This document shows, in pieces, positions 8,559 through 17,032 of a stretch of DNA of 53,316 bases. Source of the stretch: Deltaproteobacteria bacterium (GTDB lineage: Bacteria; Desulfobacterota; Desulfarculia; Adiutricales; Adiutricaceae); the NCBI GenBank assembly GCA_031279515.1, contig JAITII010000079.1, forward strand, positions 1 to 53,316, written 5' to 3'. How positions within the stretch are numbered: the stretch's first letter is position 1; each line of letters opens with the position of its first letter. The notes beneath the pieces are model-generated. The model worked only from the letters and a program-made list of their open reading frames with translations. It did no database searches and was not told the origin of the DNA. Position numbers and translations under genes: made by a program.

Positions 8559-9054
8559 TGCAGTCTCCTTAGGGTTAAAAACAAGTCTTTTTAAAGGTTT
8601 AGAGGTCTAAAGTTCAAAAAGAAGGAAAATAAAATATAGTTCTCTTAGATAGGCTTACCAGAAGTTCCACAGTATATTGTAGGAGAAAAAATAAGTTGCC
8701 GAAAAAGAGGGAAGTCTTGTACTTATTTAAGCTTGAAGATTAATTTTACGCCCCCTTTGACTAAAGCGCAATTTTCTTTTTTTTGCTGGCAAAAAAGGGG
8801 CTAAATAGCTAAATAAAGCTAAATAAAGCTAGATAAAGCTTATTTTTCTTAGCATTTTTGGCAAAACTTAAGCTGCTATTTTAAGTATTACAAAGCCTTT
8901 TTAGGTGTTCTGTAGCCTATGCTACTTATAGCAAAATGTTTTCTTTGGCACATATTAAATTACAAAACCAGTGCCTTACAAGTGGAAGCTCGAGTGAAGT
9001 TCTGATAATTTTTTAGATAAAGGCAAGAGATATTACTAAAAAGTTCCGCGCCAT
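8559..9054. other. Intergenic region with short tandem repeat
   Basis: About 500 bases, AT-rich, containing the nitroreductase promoter region and the end of the response regulator transcript. A 10-base tandem repeat lies at 8801-8840. No gene or strong terminator is visible. Confidence 0.6.
8801..8840. repeat. 10-bp tandem repeat (AAATAAAGCT), about four units
   Basis: Two identical units AAATAAAGCT at 8811-8820 and 8821-8830 are followed by AGATAAAGCT (8831-8840) and preceded by the variant CTAAATAGCT (8801-8810). The period is close to one DNA helical turn. Confidence 0.8.
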
Positions 9055-9786
9055 TTACTGGGGAGAAGATTTGTCTAAAAGCTTAGCCAAGCTATAGCCT
9101 AGACCGTGCTGGGTGGAGATGACCTCAGCGCCTAAGGGGAGAAATTTCTTGCGAATATGGAGGATGTGGCTATCTATGGTACGGGGGCTCACTATAACGT
9201 CAGGGGCTATCTGGTTTAAAAGGGCGTCCCTGCTAAAGACCTTTTTTGGCCTGGAGGCTAAGGCTAAGAGGATCTTAAATTCCGTAGCCGTAAGGTCTAC
9301 CAATTGACCGTTAAAGGAGGCCTCAAAGCTTTCCGTGTCCAAACTTAAGGGCCCTATGTTTATGATATTGGAGTCAGGGGGCAAAGCTCTGCCCATATCT
9401 TCTGCTAAAGCCTTGGGACGGCGGAGCACAGCTTCCACCCTGGCTACTAGTTCCCTGGGACTAAAGGGTTTAGTGACGTAGTCATCACCCCCTATGGTAA
9501 GTCCCATTACCCTGTCCATTTCCTCATCCCGGGCAGAAAGAAAGATGATAGGGACATCTGAAAACTCTCGGGCCTTGCGGCACACCCAGAGCCCGTCAGG
9601 ACCCGGCAGATTGATATCCAGGATAATAAGTTGGGGTTTAGCCTCCACTAGGGCCTTTAAGGCGAGATTGCCATCGGAGGCGCAAATGACCTCAAAACCA
9701 GCGGCTTTTAAAGCGAACTCCAAGACCTGGGCTATATGGGGATCGTCATCCACAACCAAAATTGTGGGTTTGTTTTCGGTCTTCAT
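9055..9786 (-). CDS. OmpR/PhoB-family response regulator
   Basis: A 243-residue two-component regulator. The receiver domain (about 8-120) has the acidic pair DDDPH, the phosphoacceptor Asp in LIILDINLPGPDGL (about residue 56), the Ser/Thr switch in IIFLSARD and Lys in YVTKPFSPREL. The C-terminal winged-helix domain (about 145-238) has FEASFNGQLVDLTATEFKILLALASRPKKVFSRDALLN and VSPRTIDSHILHIRKKF, which differs slightly from canonical TVDVHI but is clearly the OmpR type. It lies 27 bases downstream of the metallophosphoesterase gene and no histidine kinase is adjacent; the nearest kinase on the same strand is the GAF kinase ending at 11505, a plausible but unproven partner. Confidence 0.93.
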   Translation of the reverse strand: MKTENKPTILVVDDDPHIAQVLEFALKAAGFEVICASDGNLALKALVEAKPQLIILDINLPGPDGLWVCRKAREFSDVPIIFLSARDEEMDRVMGLTIGGDDYVTKPFSPRELVARVEAVLRRPKALAEDMGRALPPDSNIINIGPLSLDTESFEASFNGQLVDLTATEFKILLALASRPKKVFSRDALLNQIAPDVIVSPRTIDSHILHIRKKFLPLGAEVISTQHGLGYSLAKLLDKSSPQ

Positions 9787-9813
9787 GGGGAGTGTATCTT
9801 TTTAGCTAAAAAA

Positions 9814-11163
9814 TTAGAAGCCATTGGCTTCTACATTTTGGGCGGAGGAATTATCCCCCCCTTGAGGGCTGGTACTAGGGCTTTCCCCTAAGGGGACAGA
9901 GGGGTTAGTATCTCCATTATTGGACGGTTTTGGAGGATCAGCTGGGCTTTGCGGGCCTGTTAAGGTTATTAAAGCAATTTCTGGCCAGGCAAAGAGCCGG
10001 AAGGGGGAGACAGGGGCCGCCAGGCCCCTGGTCACAAAGACCTCCATGCCCTCCACCTGGTATTGGCCGGAGGAATAGTCATAGAAAAAAGAGGCAAGAT
10101 TTACCCCGCGGTATCCAGGCAATTGCATTATGCCGCCCCTAGTGTGTCCTGCTAGAAAGAGGTCTACGTCCCCTTTTAAGTAGGCGGTCTCTATGCCCAC
10201 TGGGCGATGGTTTAAGAGTATGGTGAAGTGTCCCTCTGGAGGAAGTCCCCCTGGAAGAGAGGACCAGGGCAGAGCTATGTCCTGGGAGGGAAAGCTAAGT
10301 GGCCAGAGGGAAAAGACCTTGGTCCCCGGGTCATTGAAGCCGATGATAGAAAGGGGAAGCTCATCTAAAATGACTCTTTCATTTGCAAGGACCCTGGCCC
10401 CAGCTGTGGTCAAGAGCTGGGTAACATTGTGGGGGTTTTCTGTGTAATGATCGTAGTTGCCCAAGACGGCATAGATGCCATGGGGGACATTTTTTAGCGC
10501 GCCCATGGGCCCCCTAAAATCATTGGTAAGAAGGGACTTATCATCCACCATGTTGCCTAGGAAAAAGACTATATCCGGCTTAAGCTCCGCTAATTCTGCC
10601 ATTGACCTATTTAAATCATCGAAGTTTTGGCCGCGCCCATAGTGAAAGTCAGAGACTAGGGCAATGGTAAAACCGTTTAAATCCTTGGGAAGATCTTCAT
10701 AGTTTAAGCTTAAGCGGGTTACTTGGGGAGGGGCTAGTTGGTAGCCGTAACCGTAAAAGGCGAAAAGGAGCATGATGATAAGCACTATGCCAATAGGGTC
10801 TAAGAGCCTTGGCCCCTTTTTTTCCGCGCGAAAGAGGCCGGTTAAGCCCTTGGGTTCACGGCGCACCAGGTGGCAGAAAATTTTTATAATTAAGGCCGGT
10901 ACCAACCATACCAGGTGCACGAATTCCCAGATGAGACCAGGGCGCACCACATAGTTCCACAAAAATGAGGTGGGGGGATTAAAGTCTAAGAGATAGACTG
11001 TGATAACTGCGTACAAGCCCAAGATATTGGCTATGATATACAGGAAATTTACCAAAACACGCAAAAACTTGCTTTCCAGGCGGGCAAGGAAATACCGCCA
11101 GGCCAGTGATTGGGCGAGAATCATTAGTAAAACAAGTATAGCGTCGATTGGCGTCACTGCCAT
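9814..11163 (-). CDS. Membrane-anchored metallophosphoesterase (YkuE/YaeI-like)
   Basis: A 449-residue protein. About four hydrophobic segments occupy the first 145 residues, then a calcineurin-type phosphoesterase domain (about 160-400) and a Ser/Pro/Asn-rich tail of about 50 residues. The metal-site motifs are LVSDFHYG (D-x-H intact), FLGNMVDD (the usual GDxxD with Asp replaced by Asn), LGNYDHY (usual GNHD/E with His replaced by Tyr), LLNHRP (intact His) and AGHTRGG (usual GHTHGG with the second His replaced by Arg). The architecture matches the YkuE/YaeI class that acts on lipid phosphates or UDP-diacylglucosamine at the membrane. Several substituted ligands raise doubt about normal two-metal catalysis. 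It precedes the response regulator by 27 bases and is probably co-transcribed with it. Confidence 0.85.
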   Translation of the reverse strand: MAVTPIDAILVLLMILAQSLAWRYFLARLESKFLRVLVNFLYIIANILGLYAVITVYLLDFNPPTSFLWNYVVRPGLIWEFVHLVWLVPALIIKIFCHLVRREPKGLTGLFRAEKKGPRLLDPIGIVLIIMLLFAFYGYGYQLAPPQVTRLSLNYEDLPKDLNGFTIALVSDFHYGRGQNFDDLNRSMAELAELKPDIVFFLGNMVDDKSLLTNDFRGPMGALKNVPHGIYAVLGNYDHYTENPHNVTQLLTTAGARVLANERVILDELPLSIIGFNDPGTKVFSLWPLSFPSQDIALPWSSLPGGLPPEGHFTILLNHRPVGIETAYLKGDVDLFLAGHTRGGIMQLPGYRGVNLASFFYDYSSGQYQVEGMEVFVTRGLAAPVSPFRLFAWPEIALITLTGPQSPADPPKPSNNGDTNPSVPLGESPSTSPQGGDNSSAQNVEANGF

Positions 11164-11504
11164 GATAGGTTTAGCCTTTTATCATAGGAGCTGAAGGTGT
11201 ATGGGCGCCATAAATCTGTAAAGCTAATATTTTAGTTTTTTACAGAGAATTGATGAAATCTTTACAATATAGGGGTGTGAAAATATGAGGGCATTTATTT
11301 CAAAGAAGGCTTATTATGCCACTTTGCAAATTAGATGAAAGACTAGTGGAAATTCACTAGCATATTATATACTATTTTTGGCCATTGGAGTGAAATTTTT
11401 AGGAGGGAGAAAAGTAAGAAATTCAAAAAGCTATATATTGCGGCTAAAGTGGGTGGGTAGGATAAAAAAATTTTGGCTCTTAATTGGGACAGGCTTACAG
11501 TTAG
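11164..11504. other. Intergenic region before the metallophosphoesterase
   Basis: About 340 AT-rich bases between the kinase stop and the metallophosphoesterase start on the minus strand. Presumed promoter for the phosphoesterase-regulator pair. No gene, repeat or strong hairpin seen. Confidence 0.55.
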
Positions 11505-13949
11505 CTATTCTCGGTAAGCTAAGACCCTGGTGTCAGTATCTGAGACCACGGGGAACATGAAGGTAAAAGAGGCCCCACTGTCAGGATATTCCTGAGGGTG
11601 ATTGGTGACTGAAATTACTCCATTGTAGCGAGCAACTATCTTCTGCACAATAGAAAGCCCCAGGCCTGTGCCCTGGGTCTTGGTGGTGAAAAAAGGATTG
11701 AAGACACTCGTGACCAGTTCAGCGGGGATGCCAGGGCCTGTATCCGTAAGGCTACAGGCCACATATTGGGTCTCACCCTCTTTGTGGCGGAAGATCTTCA
11801 AAAAGATCTTGCCTCCACCCTGGGGGGCCATGGCCTGGGTGGCATTGTAGATGAGGTTTAAAAAGACGTGCATTATCTGCCTGTCATCTCCTAAAACGTG
11901 GGGCAAGTTTTCCTCGTAATCGGGGAAAACAGTAATATTGCTGCGCTCCATCTCGTGCTTTAAAGAGACTAAGACTTCCCTGGCAACGTCTTCTAAGCTA
12001 AATTCTCTGACCAATCCCTTCTCGTCTCGGGAAAAGTCTAAGACATTGTTTAAGACTTTATTTAAGCGCTCAACTTCCTCCAAGATGACTACAGGGTATT
12101 TGCGTAAGGGGTCATCTTCTGGCATCTTTTTTAAGAGCCTTTGGGTAAAGCCTCCAATAGAAACCAAAGGATTTCTTATTTCATGGGCCAACTGAGTACC
12201 CATCTCACCCTGGGCAGCTAATTTTTCCGCCTCTATGAGGCGGATACGCACCTGGGAAAGAGACTGGTTGGCATTGCGCAAATCGTCGTATAAGAGGGTG
12301 TTTTCAATGGCTAGCCCGGCTTGGTTAGCCAGCATATTTAGATCCCTTAAGCTATCCATTGTTAAAGGTTCGCCAGAAAGGGATCTATCCACTGCAATGA
12401 CTCCCACTTCCCGGCCCTTGGCCAACATGGGAACAGCAGCATATGCCCTTAAGCCAAAGTCGCCCAAGTCTGCGTCCTCATAGGTATCAAGGCCCCTAAA
12501 GCCTAAAAGGGCCCTCTTTTCCACCGTGGCCCTGGCCAAGATCCTAGTGGAATCAGGGGTAATGGGGATAGCCAGGTTCATTTTACGGCCCTCCTCCATC
12601 ATTTGGGCAGCTTCCTGGCGGCTTGGCTTCTTTAAGAGTTCTGCCAAGGGGGTGGAGGCCTCCTCCTGGCCCTTTTCACTGGGTGCCCAGTAAGCTGAAC
12701 TCTCTAGGATGGGGTCCCCTTCAGTCTCCCTCACCAGCAAGATGAGCACCTTGTCAAAGCCCATCCCCTGGGGGAGGGTAAGGGCCCTTACGATGATCCA
12801 GATGAGCTCGTCGTAGCGGACTGTGGTCATCATAGCGGAGCTAATCTCGTAGAGGGAAGATAGATGGCGCACCATGGAGGAGTTGTCTTTATTTAAGTCC
12901 TCCACAGTCTTGAAGGTTAAGGCGTTTTCCACCACCCCTGAGATCATGCTCTTCATGGCCTTTAGAAGCTCTATGTCTTCTGCCTCAAAGAGCTTGGGAC
13001 TCGCGGGGTTTCCCCCGCGGTTGCCTCCTAGCTTATTAAAAAGGGAGATACTACCCTTGAGGCGCCCCTGAAAGAGTAGGGGTACGGAAAGGATAGTGTT
13101 TTCTCTTTCCTTTAAGGTAAGTTCCGGGGCCAAGGGGTCATCTTCCAGCTTGCCTGTAAAGAGCTCTTTTCTGGCCAAAGGTTTTCCTACGCTCACCGGG
13201 ATAGTCTGACCCTGGTAGCGGCAAAAATCATAGGCCGGGGGAACGGTGCCGAAGTGGGAGGCAAAGAGTAATGTATCTGTTGTGGAATCCAAGACATTTA
13301 AAGAGCAGCCATAAGCTAAAAATACCCCGGCAGCGATGCGGGGGATAGTTGTCATTACCTTTTCCACTTCAATAGTTGAGGCCAAGGTAAGTCCTAAATC
13401 AGATAGGACATTTAGCACAGAGATGCGCTTACGGGTATCTGTGGCCAGCTCATTATTCTTGATGGCCAAGGCCAATTGGTTGGCCACTGCCTCCACCACC
13501 TGGCCAAAGGGTCCTCCCTGGAGGTCCAATTGCCTTTTGGACAAGGTCATGATGACCCCGTAACAGGTCTTATCATCTAAGATGGGTACTATTGCTAAAC
13601 TAGAGAGAAAGGGAGAGAGGAACTCGGTCCACTCGGTGGGCAATTCTTTGAGGTCCTGGGCATCGGCTAAAAGGGACTGGTGGTTAGAAATGGCCCTGTC
13701 TAAAAAGGTGGCCTTAATGGGTATAGGGGTAGTTGGGCCGCTCTGATCCTGGGAATCCCGGCGGTGGACCACAAGCTCCTTTTTGCTGCGGTCCAGGAAA
13801 AAAAGTATGCTCTTGTCCAGGGCCAGCTCCCAGGTTAGAAGCGACAGGAAGTTATCCACCTTGGATTTAAATTGGATATTGGAATTGGCCAATCTTATGA
13901 GTTTAGCCAAGAAGGCGGCCACATCGCTCGCCGCTTCACCAGAATGCAT
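11505..13949 (-). CDS. Soluble multi-GAF sensor histidine kinase
   Basis: An 814-residue kinase without membrane segments, so a cytoplasmic sensor. Three GAF-like regions are inferred at about 30-165, 180-345 and 375-545; the third ends with AVPMLAKGREVGVIAVDRSL, a typical GAF strand. A coiled linker (about 550-580) leads to the phosphoacceptor box LAHEIRNPLVSIGGFTQRL with His589. The ATPase domain shows NLIYNATQAM (N box), DTGPGIP (G1), FFTTK (F) and GTGLGLSIV (G2). All catalytic boxes are intact. It starts three bases after the glgA stop codon and is almost certainly translated from the glgA transcript, an unusual pairing that hints at sensing of carbon or energy status. Its cognate regulator is not adjacent; the OmpR-type regulator at 9055 is the closest candidate. 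Confidence 0.93.
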   Translation of the reverse strand: MHSGEAASDVAAFLAKLIRLANSNIQFKSKVDNFLSLLTWELALDKSILFFLDRSKKELVVHRRDSQDQSGPTTPIPIKATFLDRAISNHQSLLADAQDLKELPTEWTEFLSPFLSSLAIVPILDDKTCYGVIMTLSKRQLDLQGGPFGQVVEAVANQLALAIKNNELATDTRKRISVLNVLSDLGLTLASTIEVEKVMTTIPRIAAGVFLAYGCSLNVLDSTTDTLLFASHFGTVPPAYDFCRYQGQTIPVSVGKPLARKELFTGKLEDDPLAPELTLKERENTILSVPLLFQGRLKGSISLFNKLGGNRGGNPASPKLFEAEDIELLKAMKSMISGVVENALTFKTVEDLNKDNSSMVRHLSSLYEISSAMMTTVRYDELIWIIVRALTLPQGMGFDKVLILLVRETEGDPILESSAYWAPSEKGQEEASTPLAELLKKPSRQEAAQMMEEGRKMNLAIPITPDSTRILARATVEKRALLGFRGLDTYEDADLGDFGLRAYAAVPMLAKGREVGVIAVDRSLSGEPLTMDSLRDLNMLANQAGLAIENTLLYDDLRNANQSLSQVRIRLIEAEKLAAQGEMGTQLAHEIRNPLVSIGGFTQRLLKKMPEDDPLRKYPVVILEEVERLNKVLNNVLDFSRDEKGLVREFSLEDVAREVLVSLKHEMERSNITVFPDYEENLPHVLGDDRQIMHVFLNLIYNATQAMAPQGGGKIFLKIFRHKEGETQYVACSLTDTGPGIPAELVTSVFNPFFTTKTQGTGLGLSIVQKIVARYNGVISVTNHPQEYPDSGASFTFMFPVVSDTDTRVLAYRE

Positions 13950-13952
13950 AGA

Positions 13953-15422
13953 TCAGACGTCCTGCCTTTCAGCTGCAATGGCCAAGGCCTGTTGGTAAAT
14001 TTCCTCATAGGCCTGGGCGGCGCGCACCCAGGAAAAGTCTTCACGCATCCCGCGCCGCATGAGTTCTACCCAGCTGGATCTATCGCGGAAGTCTAAAATG
14101 GCTTTGGACAAGGTGGAGACCAGGGCTTCTGGGGTGTAGTCAGAAAATTTATAGCCTGTCCCTTTACCTGGATGGGTCAACTCGTCCATTACTGTGTCGT
14201 CTAAGCCCCCTGTGGCACGCACCAAGGGGACAGTGCCGTATTTTAAGGCATAGAGCTGCTCTAAGCCGCAGGGCTCGAAACGGGAAGGGCATAAAAAGAT
14301 ATCCCCGCCAGCTAAGATCTGGTGATTTAGGGGTGGATCGTGGGCCAGTTTCAGGCCCACGCGGCCAGGGTTGCGCTCTGCGGCATCCCTTAAAAAGGAG
14401 ATGTACTGGTCCTCTCCAGTACCCATAAATAAGAGTTTTACAGGCAGTGCCAGGAGATCGCCCATGGCCCGGGCCACTAGATCCAAGCCCTTGCGGGACA
14501 AAAGCCTAGAGATCATGACTACTATGGGAAGCTCAGATTCCTCCAGGCCAAAGAGCTTTGAAAGGTGCTGGCGGCAGACGGCTTTGCCAGAGAGATCGTC
14601 GATATTGTAGTGAGCCGGGGTAAAGGCGTCTATCTGAGGATCCCAGAGCTTGTAGTCCACGCCGTGAAGCACGCTCCTTAGGTCCTTACGCCTCTCTTTC
14701 AAGAGTCCCTCCAGGCCATTTCCCAACTCGGGACCCAAGGTTTCCCTGGCGTATTTGTGGGAGACCGTACTGATGAGCATGGCACCTATGATGCCGGCTT
14801 TGGTGAGGTTTAATTGCCCATGGAATTCCAGGCCCTGAAAGGTGAAATGGCTCCAATCTAGGCCGGTCATAGTAAAGTCATAGTAGGGAAAGGTACCTTG
14901 GTTAGAAAGGTTGTGATAGGTGAAAATAGAGCCTGTTTTGTGGAGATTGGGGTGGTAGTTATTGTATACCTTGTCGTACATGAGGACCAGCCCAGCGGCC
15001 CAGTCGTGGGCGTGGATAACAGTGGGTTCATCGGTCTTTATGAACTCCGTTAACACGGAGAACACCGCTTTGGAGAAAAAGATGAAGCGCTCTGCATTGT
15101 CATCGTAGTCCCCGAACTCATTGCCATAGATGCCAGGCCTATCGAAGAGATCGTCGGAGGACAAGAGGATCATCTTGTGGGCACCTTCCAGTTGTAACTC
15201 GTAGAAATCGGCCGTCCTGCGGCTGATGGACAGATCTACTGTTCTAGAAAGGTGCGCCAGATGCTTTAAAGGAAAGTCCTCGGCCCCGCGGTACTTAGGT
15301 ACAAAGACAGTGACGTCGTGCCCAAGATCCGTAAGGGCCCTAGGGAGATGGTACGACACATCGCCTAGCCCTCCGGCGCGGGAAGTTGGCATTGCTTCTG
15401 GTGTTATGAAAAATACCCGCAT
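13953..15422 (-). CDS. glgA: Glycogen/starch synthase, GT5 family
   Basis: Transfers glucose from ADP- or UDP-glucose to the non-reducing end of alpha-1,4-glucan. At 489 residues it matches the bacterial GlgA length. Landmarks are MRVFFITPEAMPTSRAGGLGDV at the N-terminus, VIHAHDWAAGL, YHNLSNQG, GVDYKLWDP, VVMISRLLSRKGLDL and the C-terminal EPCGLEQLYALKYGTVPLVRATGGLDDTV, including the catalytic Glu of the E-x7-E region. The usual Lys of the K-x-G-G-L nucleotide-sugar loop is Arg here (RAGGL). No glgB, glgC or glgP is adjacent. It is followed by the GAF kinase with a three-base gap. A GT5 enzyme may also use UDP-glucose in this lineage; the donor cannot be told from sequence. Confidence 0.93.
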   Translation of the reverse strand: MRVFFITPEAMPTSRAGGLGDVSYHLPRALTDLGHDVTVFVPKYRGAEDFPLKHLAHLSRTVDLSISRRTADFYELQLEGAHKMILLSSDDLFDRPGIYGNEFGDYDDNAERFIFFSKAVFSVLTEFIKTDEPTVIHAHDWAAGLVLMYDKVYNNYHPNLHKTGSIFTYHNLSNQGTFPYYDFTMTGLDWSHFTFQGLEFHGQLNLTKAGIIGAMLISTVSHKYARETLGPELGNGLEGLLKERRKDLRSVLHGVDYKLWDPQIDAFTPAHYNIDDLSGKAVCRQHLSKLFGLEESELPIVVMISRLLSRKGLDLVARAMGDLLALPVKLLFMGTGEDQYISFLRDAAERNPGRVGLKLAHDPPLNHQILAGGDIFLCPSRFEPCGLEQLYALKYGTVPLVRATGGLDDTVMDELTHPGKGTGYKFSDYTPEALVSTLSKAILDFRDRSSWVELMRRGMREDFSWVRAAQAYEEIYQQALAIAAERQDV

Positions 15423-15565
15423 GTGTTCCGTTTTAGTGTCGAGGCAAAAGATTAAACCTTAACTTTGGCCTTGTAACATGGAAAGAATTTTAAAAAAGGA
15501 AAAGGGAATATTTTTACTTTTATTGTTTAGCCCTTAAAGTAAATCTTAATATGGCACAAAGGGAA

Positions 15566-15606
15566 GGCTATACCGGGTAAGGGATGGTCCCTTATCCGGT
15601 ATAGCC
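15566..15606. terminator. Long palindrome overlapping the DHH gene stop
   Basis: GGCTATACCGGGTAAGGGA and, after a three-base loop, its near-perfect complement to 15606 form an approximately 18-bp stem that includes the minus-strand stop codon (15592-15594). There is no clean T-run on the minus side, so it may terminate poorly or protect the 3' end. Confidence 0.55.
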
Positions 15607-16518
15607 ATTTTCCTCATGGATGAAATCCACGATGGTTTTAATCGTAGCATCCACCTCTTGTTCTGGTACCTGACAGGTGGCCACTGCCTCATGGCCTCCA
15701 CCTCCAAAGTGCAGTGCAATGGAGCCCAAATTGGCCTGGCTGTCACGATTTATAATGCTGTTTCCCAGGGCCAGGGCCACGAAGTTGGAGCCCCTCCCCC
15801 AGGTGATATGGATGGATACCTTGGCATCCGGAAACATAGTGTAGGGAAGAAAACGATTTCCAGGATAGATAACCTCCTGGGTCCTAAAGTCAATGATGAG
15901 GACCTGGCCTTCTAGTTTGGCGCAGGACCTTATCATGTTGGAATAAAAAGGCGCTTGCTGAAAATAGAGGTCCACCCTGTCTTTTACGTCAGGTTGCTGG
16001 AGGATCTCCTCGCCTGTCATAGTGCGGCACATCTCTATCATGTTCTCCATGAGTTGGTAGTTGGAGATCCGAAAGGTCCTGAAACGGCCCAGGCCTGTGC
16101 GGGGGTCCATGATAAAGCCGATGAGGATCCAGCCCGTGGGGTATTCGATTTCATTTATTGTGAGATTGGCGCTATCCACCTTATCCACTGCCTCCATCAT
16201 GGCATCCCAGTGGGGTGAGTAGCGTGAAGAACCGCCTAAAAAGTCATAGATGACCCTGGCGCAGGAAGGCGCCACGCGGCTCATGCCGCGATATGAAATA
16301 GAGCCAAGCCGTTCGCCTTCGCTCGTGTGGTGGTCGAACCACATGCCAATGCCATTGGAATAGGGTACATTGGCAAGTATATCGTTAGGTCCAAGTTCCA
16401 CCAGACCGTCCTGGATATCTTTGGGGTGGACAAATTGGTAGCTATCTATGAGACCAGCCTCCTTTAAAAGTGCACCGCAAGCTAATCCGTCAAAATCAGA
16501 TCTGGTAACTAAGCGCAT
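15592..16518 (-). CDS. DHH-family phosphoesterase
   Basis: A 308-residue cytosolic phosphoesterase of the DHH/DHHA1 superfamily (nanoRNase, c-di-AMP/pAp or polyphosphate-related). Motif I is TRSDFDGLACGALL, the motif giving the name is WFDHHTSE (about residue 62), motif IV is AVDKVDSANL, and the C-terminal DHHA1 glycine motif is HFGGGGHEAVATCQVP. All metal ligands appear present. The start is supported by GAGGA seven bases before the ATG. The family uses oligonucleotides, cyclic dinucleotide products or exopolyphosphate; which applies cannot be told. It is upstream of glgA on the same strand with a 170-base gap holding the palindrome. Confidence 0.85.
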   Translation of the reverse strand: MRLVTRSDFDGLACGALLKEAGLIDSYQFVHPKDIQDGLVELGPNDILANVPYSNGIGMWFDHHTSEGERLGSISYRGMSRVAPSCARVIYDFLGGSSRYSPHWDAMMEAVDKVDSANLTINEIEYPTGWILIGFIMDPRTGLGRFRTFRISNYQLMENMIEMCRTMTGEEILQQPDVKDRVDLYFQQAPFYSNMIRSCAKLEGQVLIIDFRTQEVIYPGNRFLPYTMFPDAKVSIHITWGRGSNFVALALGNSIINRDSQANLGSIALHFGGGGHEAVATCQVPEQEVDATIKTIVDFIHEENGYTG

Positions 16519-17032
16519 AGAAAATTCCTCAAGGTAAATTATGCTTGTCTTAAAGGAAGATAGTTTTTTTCAATTGTAAGGCCAATAGGCAAAAAAAGCT
16601 TCATAGGAAAAAAGCTCTAAAATCGTAAGCTTTTATAATTTTAGCATATTTGACTAATGCCCGCATGTCAAGAAAATCTCTAAAATTTTCGGCAATTTAA
16701 AGGTTTTAAGGGAATAAAAGGTAAAAAAATCCCCTTAGGTCAAAAGTTCCTTTAAGTTATTGAAAAAACAGATTTTACTTGTTTTTAGCTTTTATTTTCA
16801 GATCTTAAGCGGTATTTTGTAGCTATTTATTTTTCCCCTCTTTATATTGTGGTATTATTCCGCTCCCTAGCTATTATGCAGAAATAACTAGATATTTCCA
16901 TATCTTAGGGGAATACATTTCTTCTCTTTGCCCTTTTTAAGGCTTTACTTTAAGGTCTTATTTTTTTGGCAAGAGAAAAATAAAAGGTATTGCGGCCCTT
17001 GGAGTAAGCTCCGCCAAGGGCCAAACTTTTTT
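16519..17032. other. AT-rich spacer between DHH gene and motB
   Basis: About 510 bases, AT-rich, holding the promoter of the DHH gene and a hairpin after motB. I see no coding frame or RNA-like fold apart from that hairpin. Confidence 0.55.
16994..17022. terminator. Hairpin after motB
   Basis: GGCCCTTGG and CCAAGGGCC form a nine-bp stem with inner partial pairing. On the minus strand it is followed, after six bases, by a T-rich stretch; on the plus strand by a run of eight T. It is the likely transcript end of motA-motB. Confidence 0.6.
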
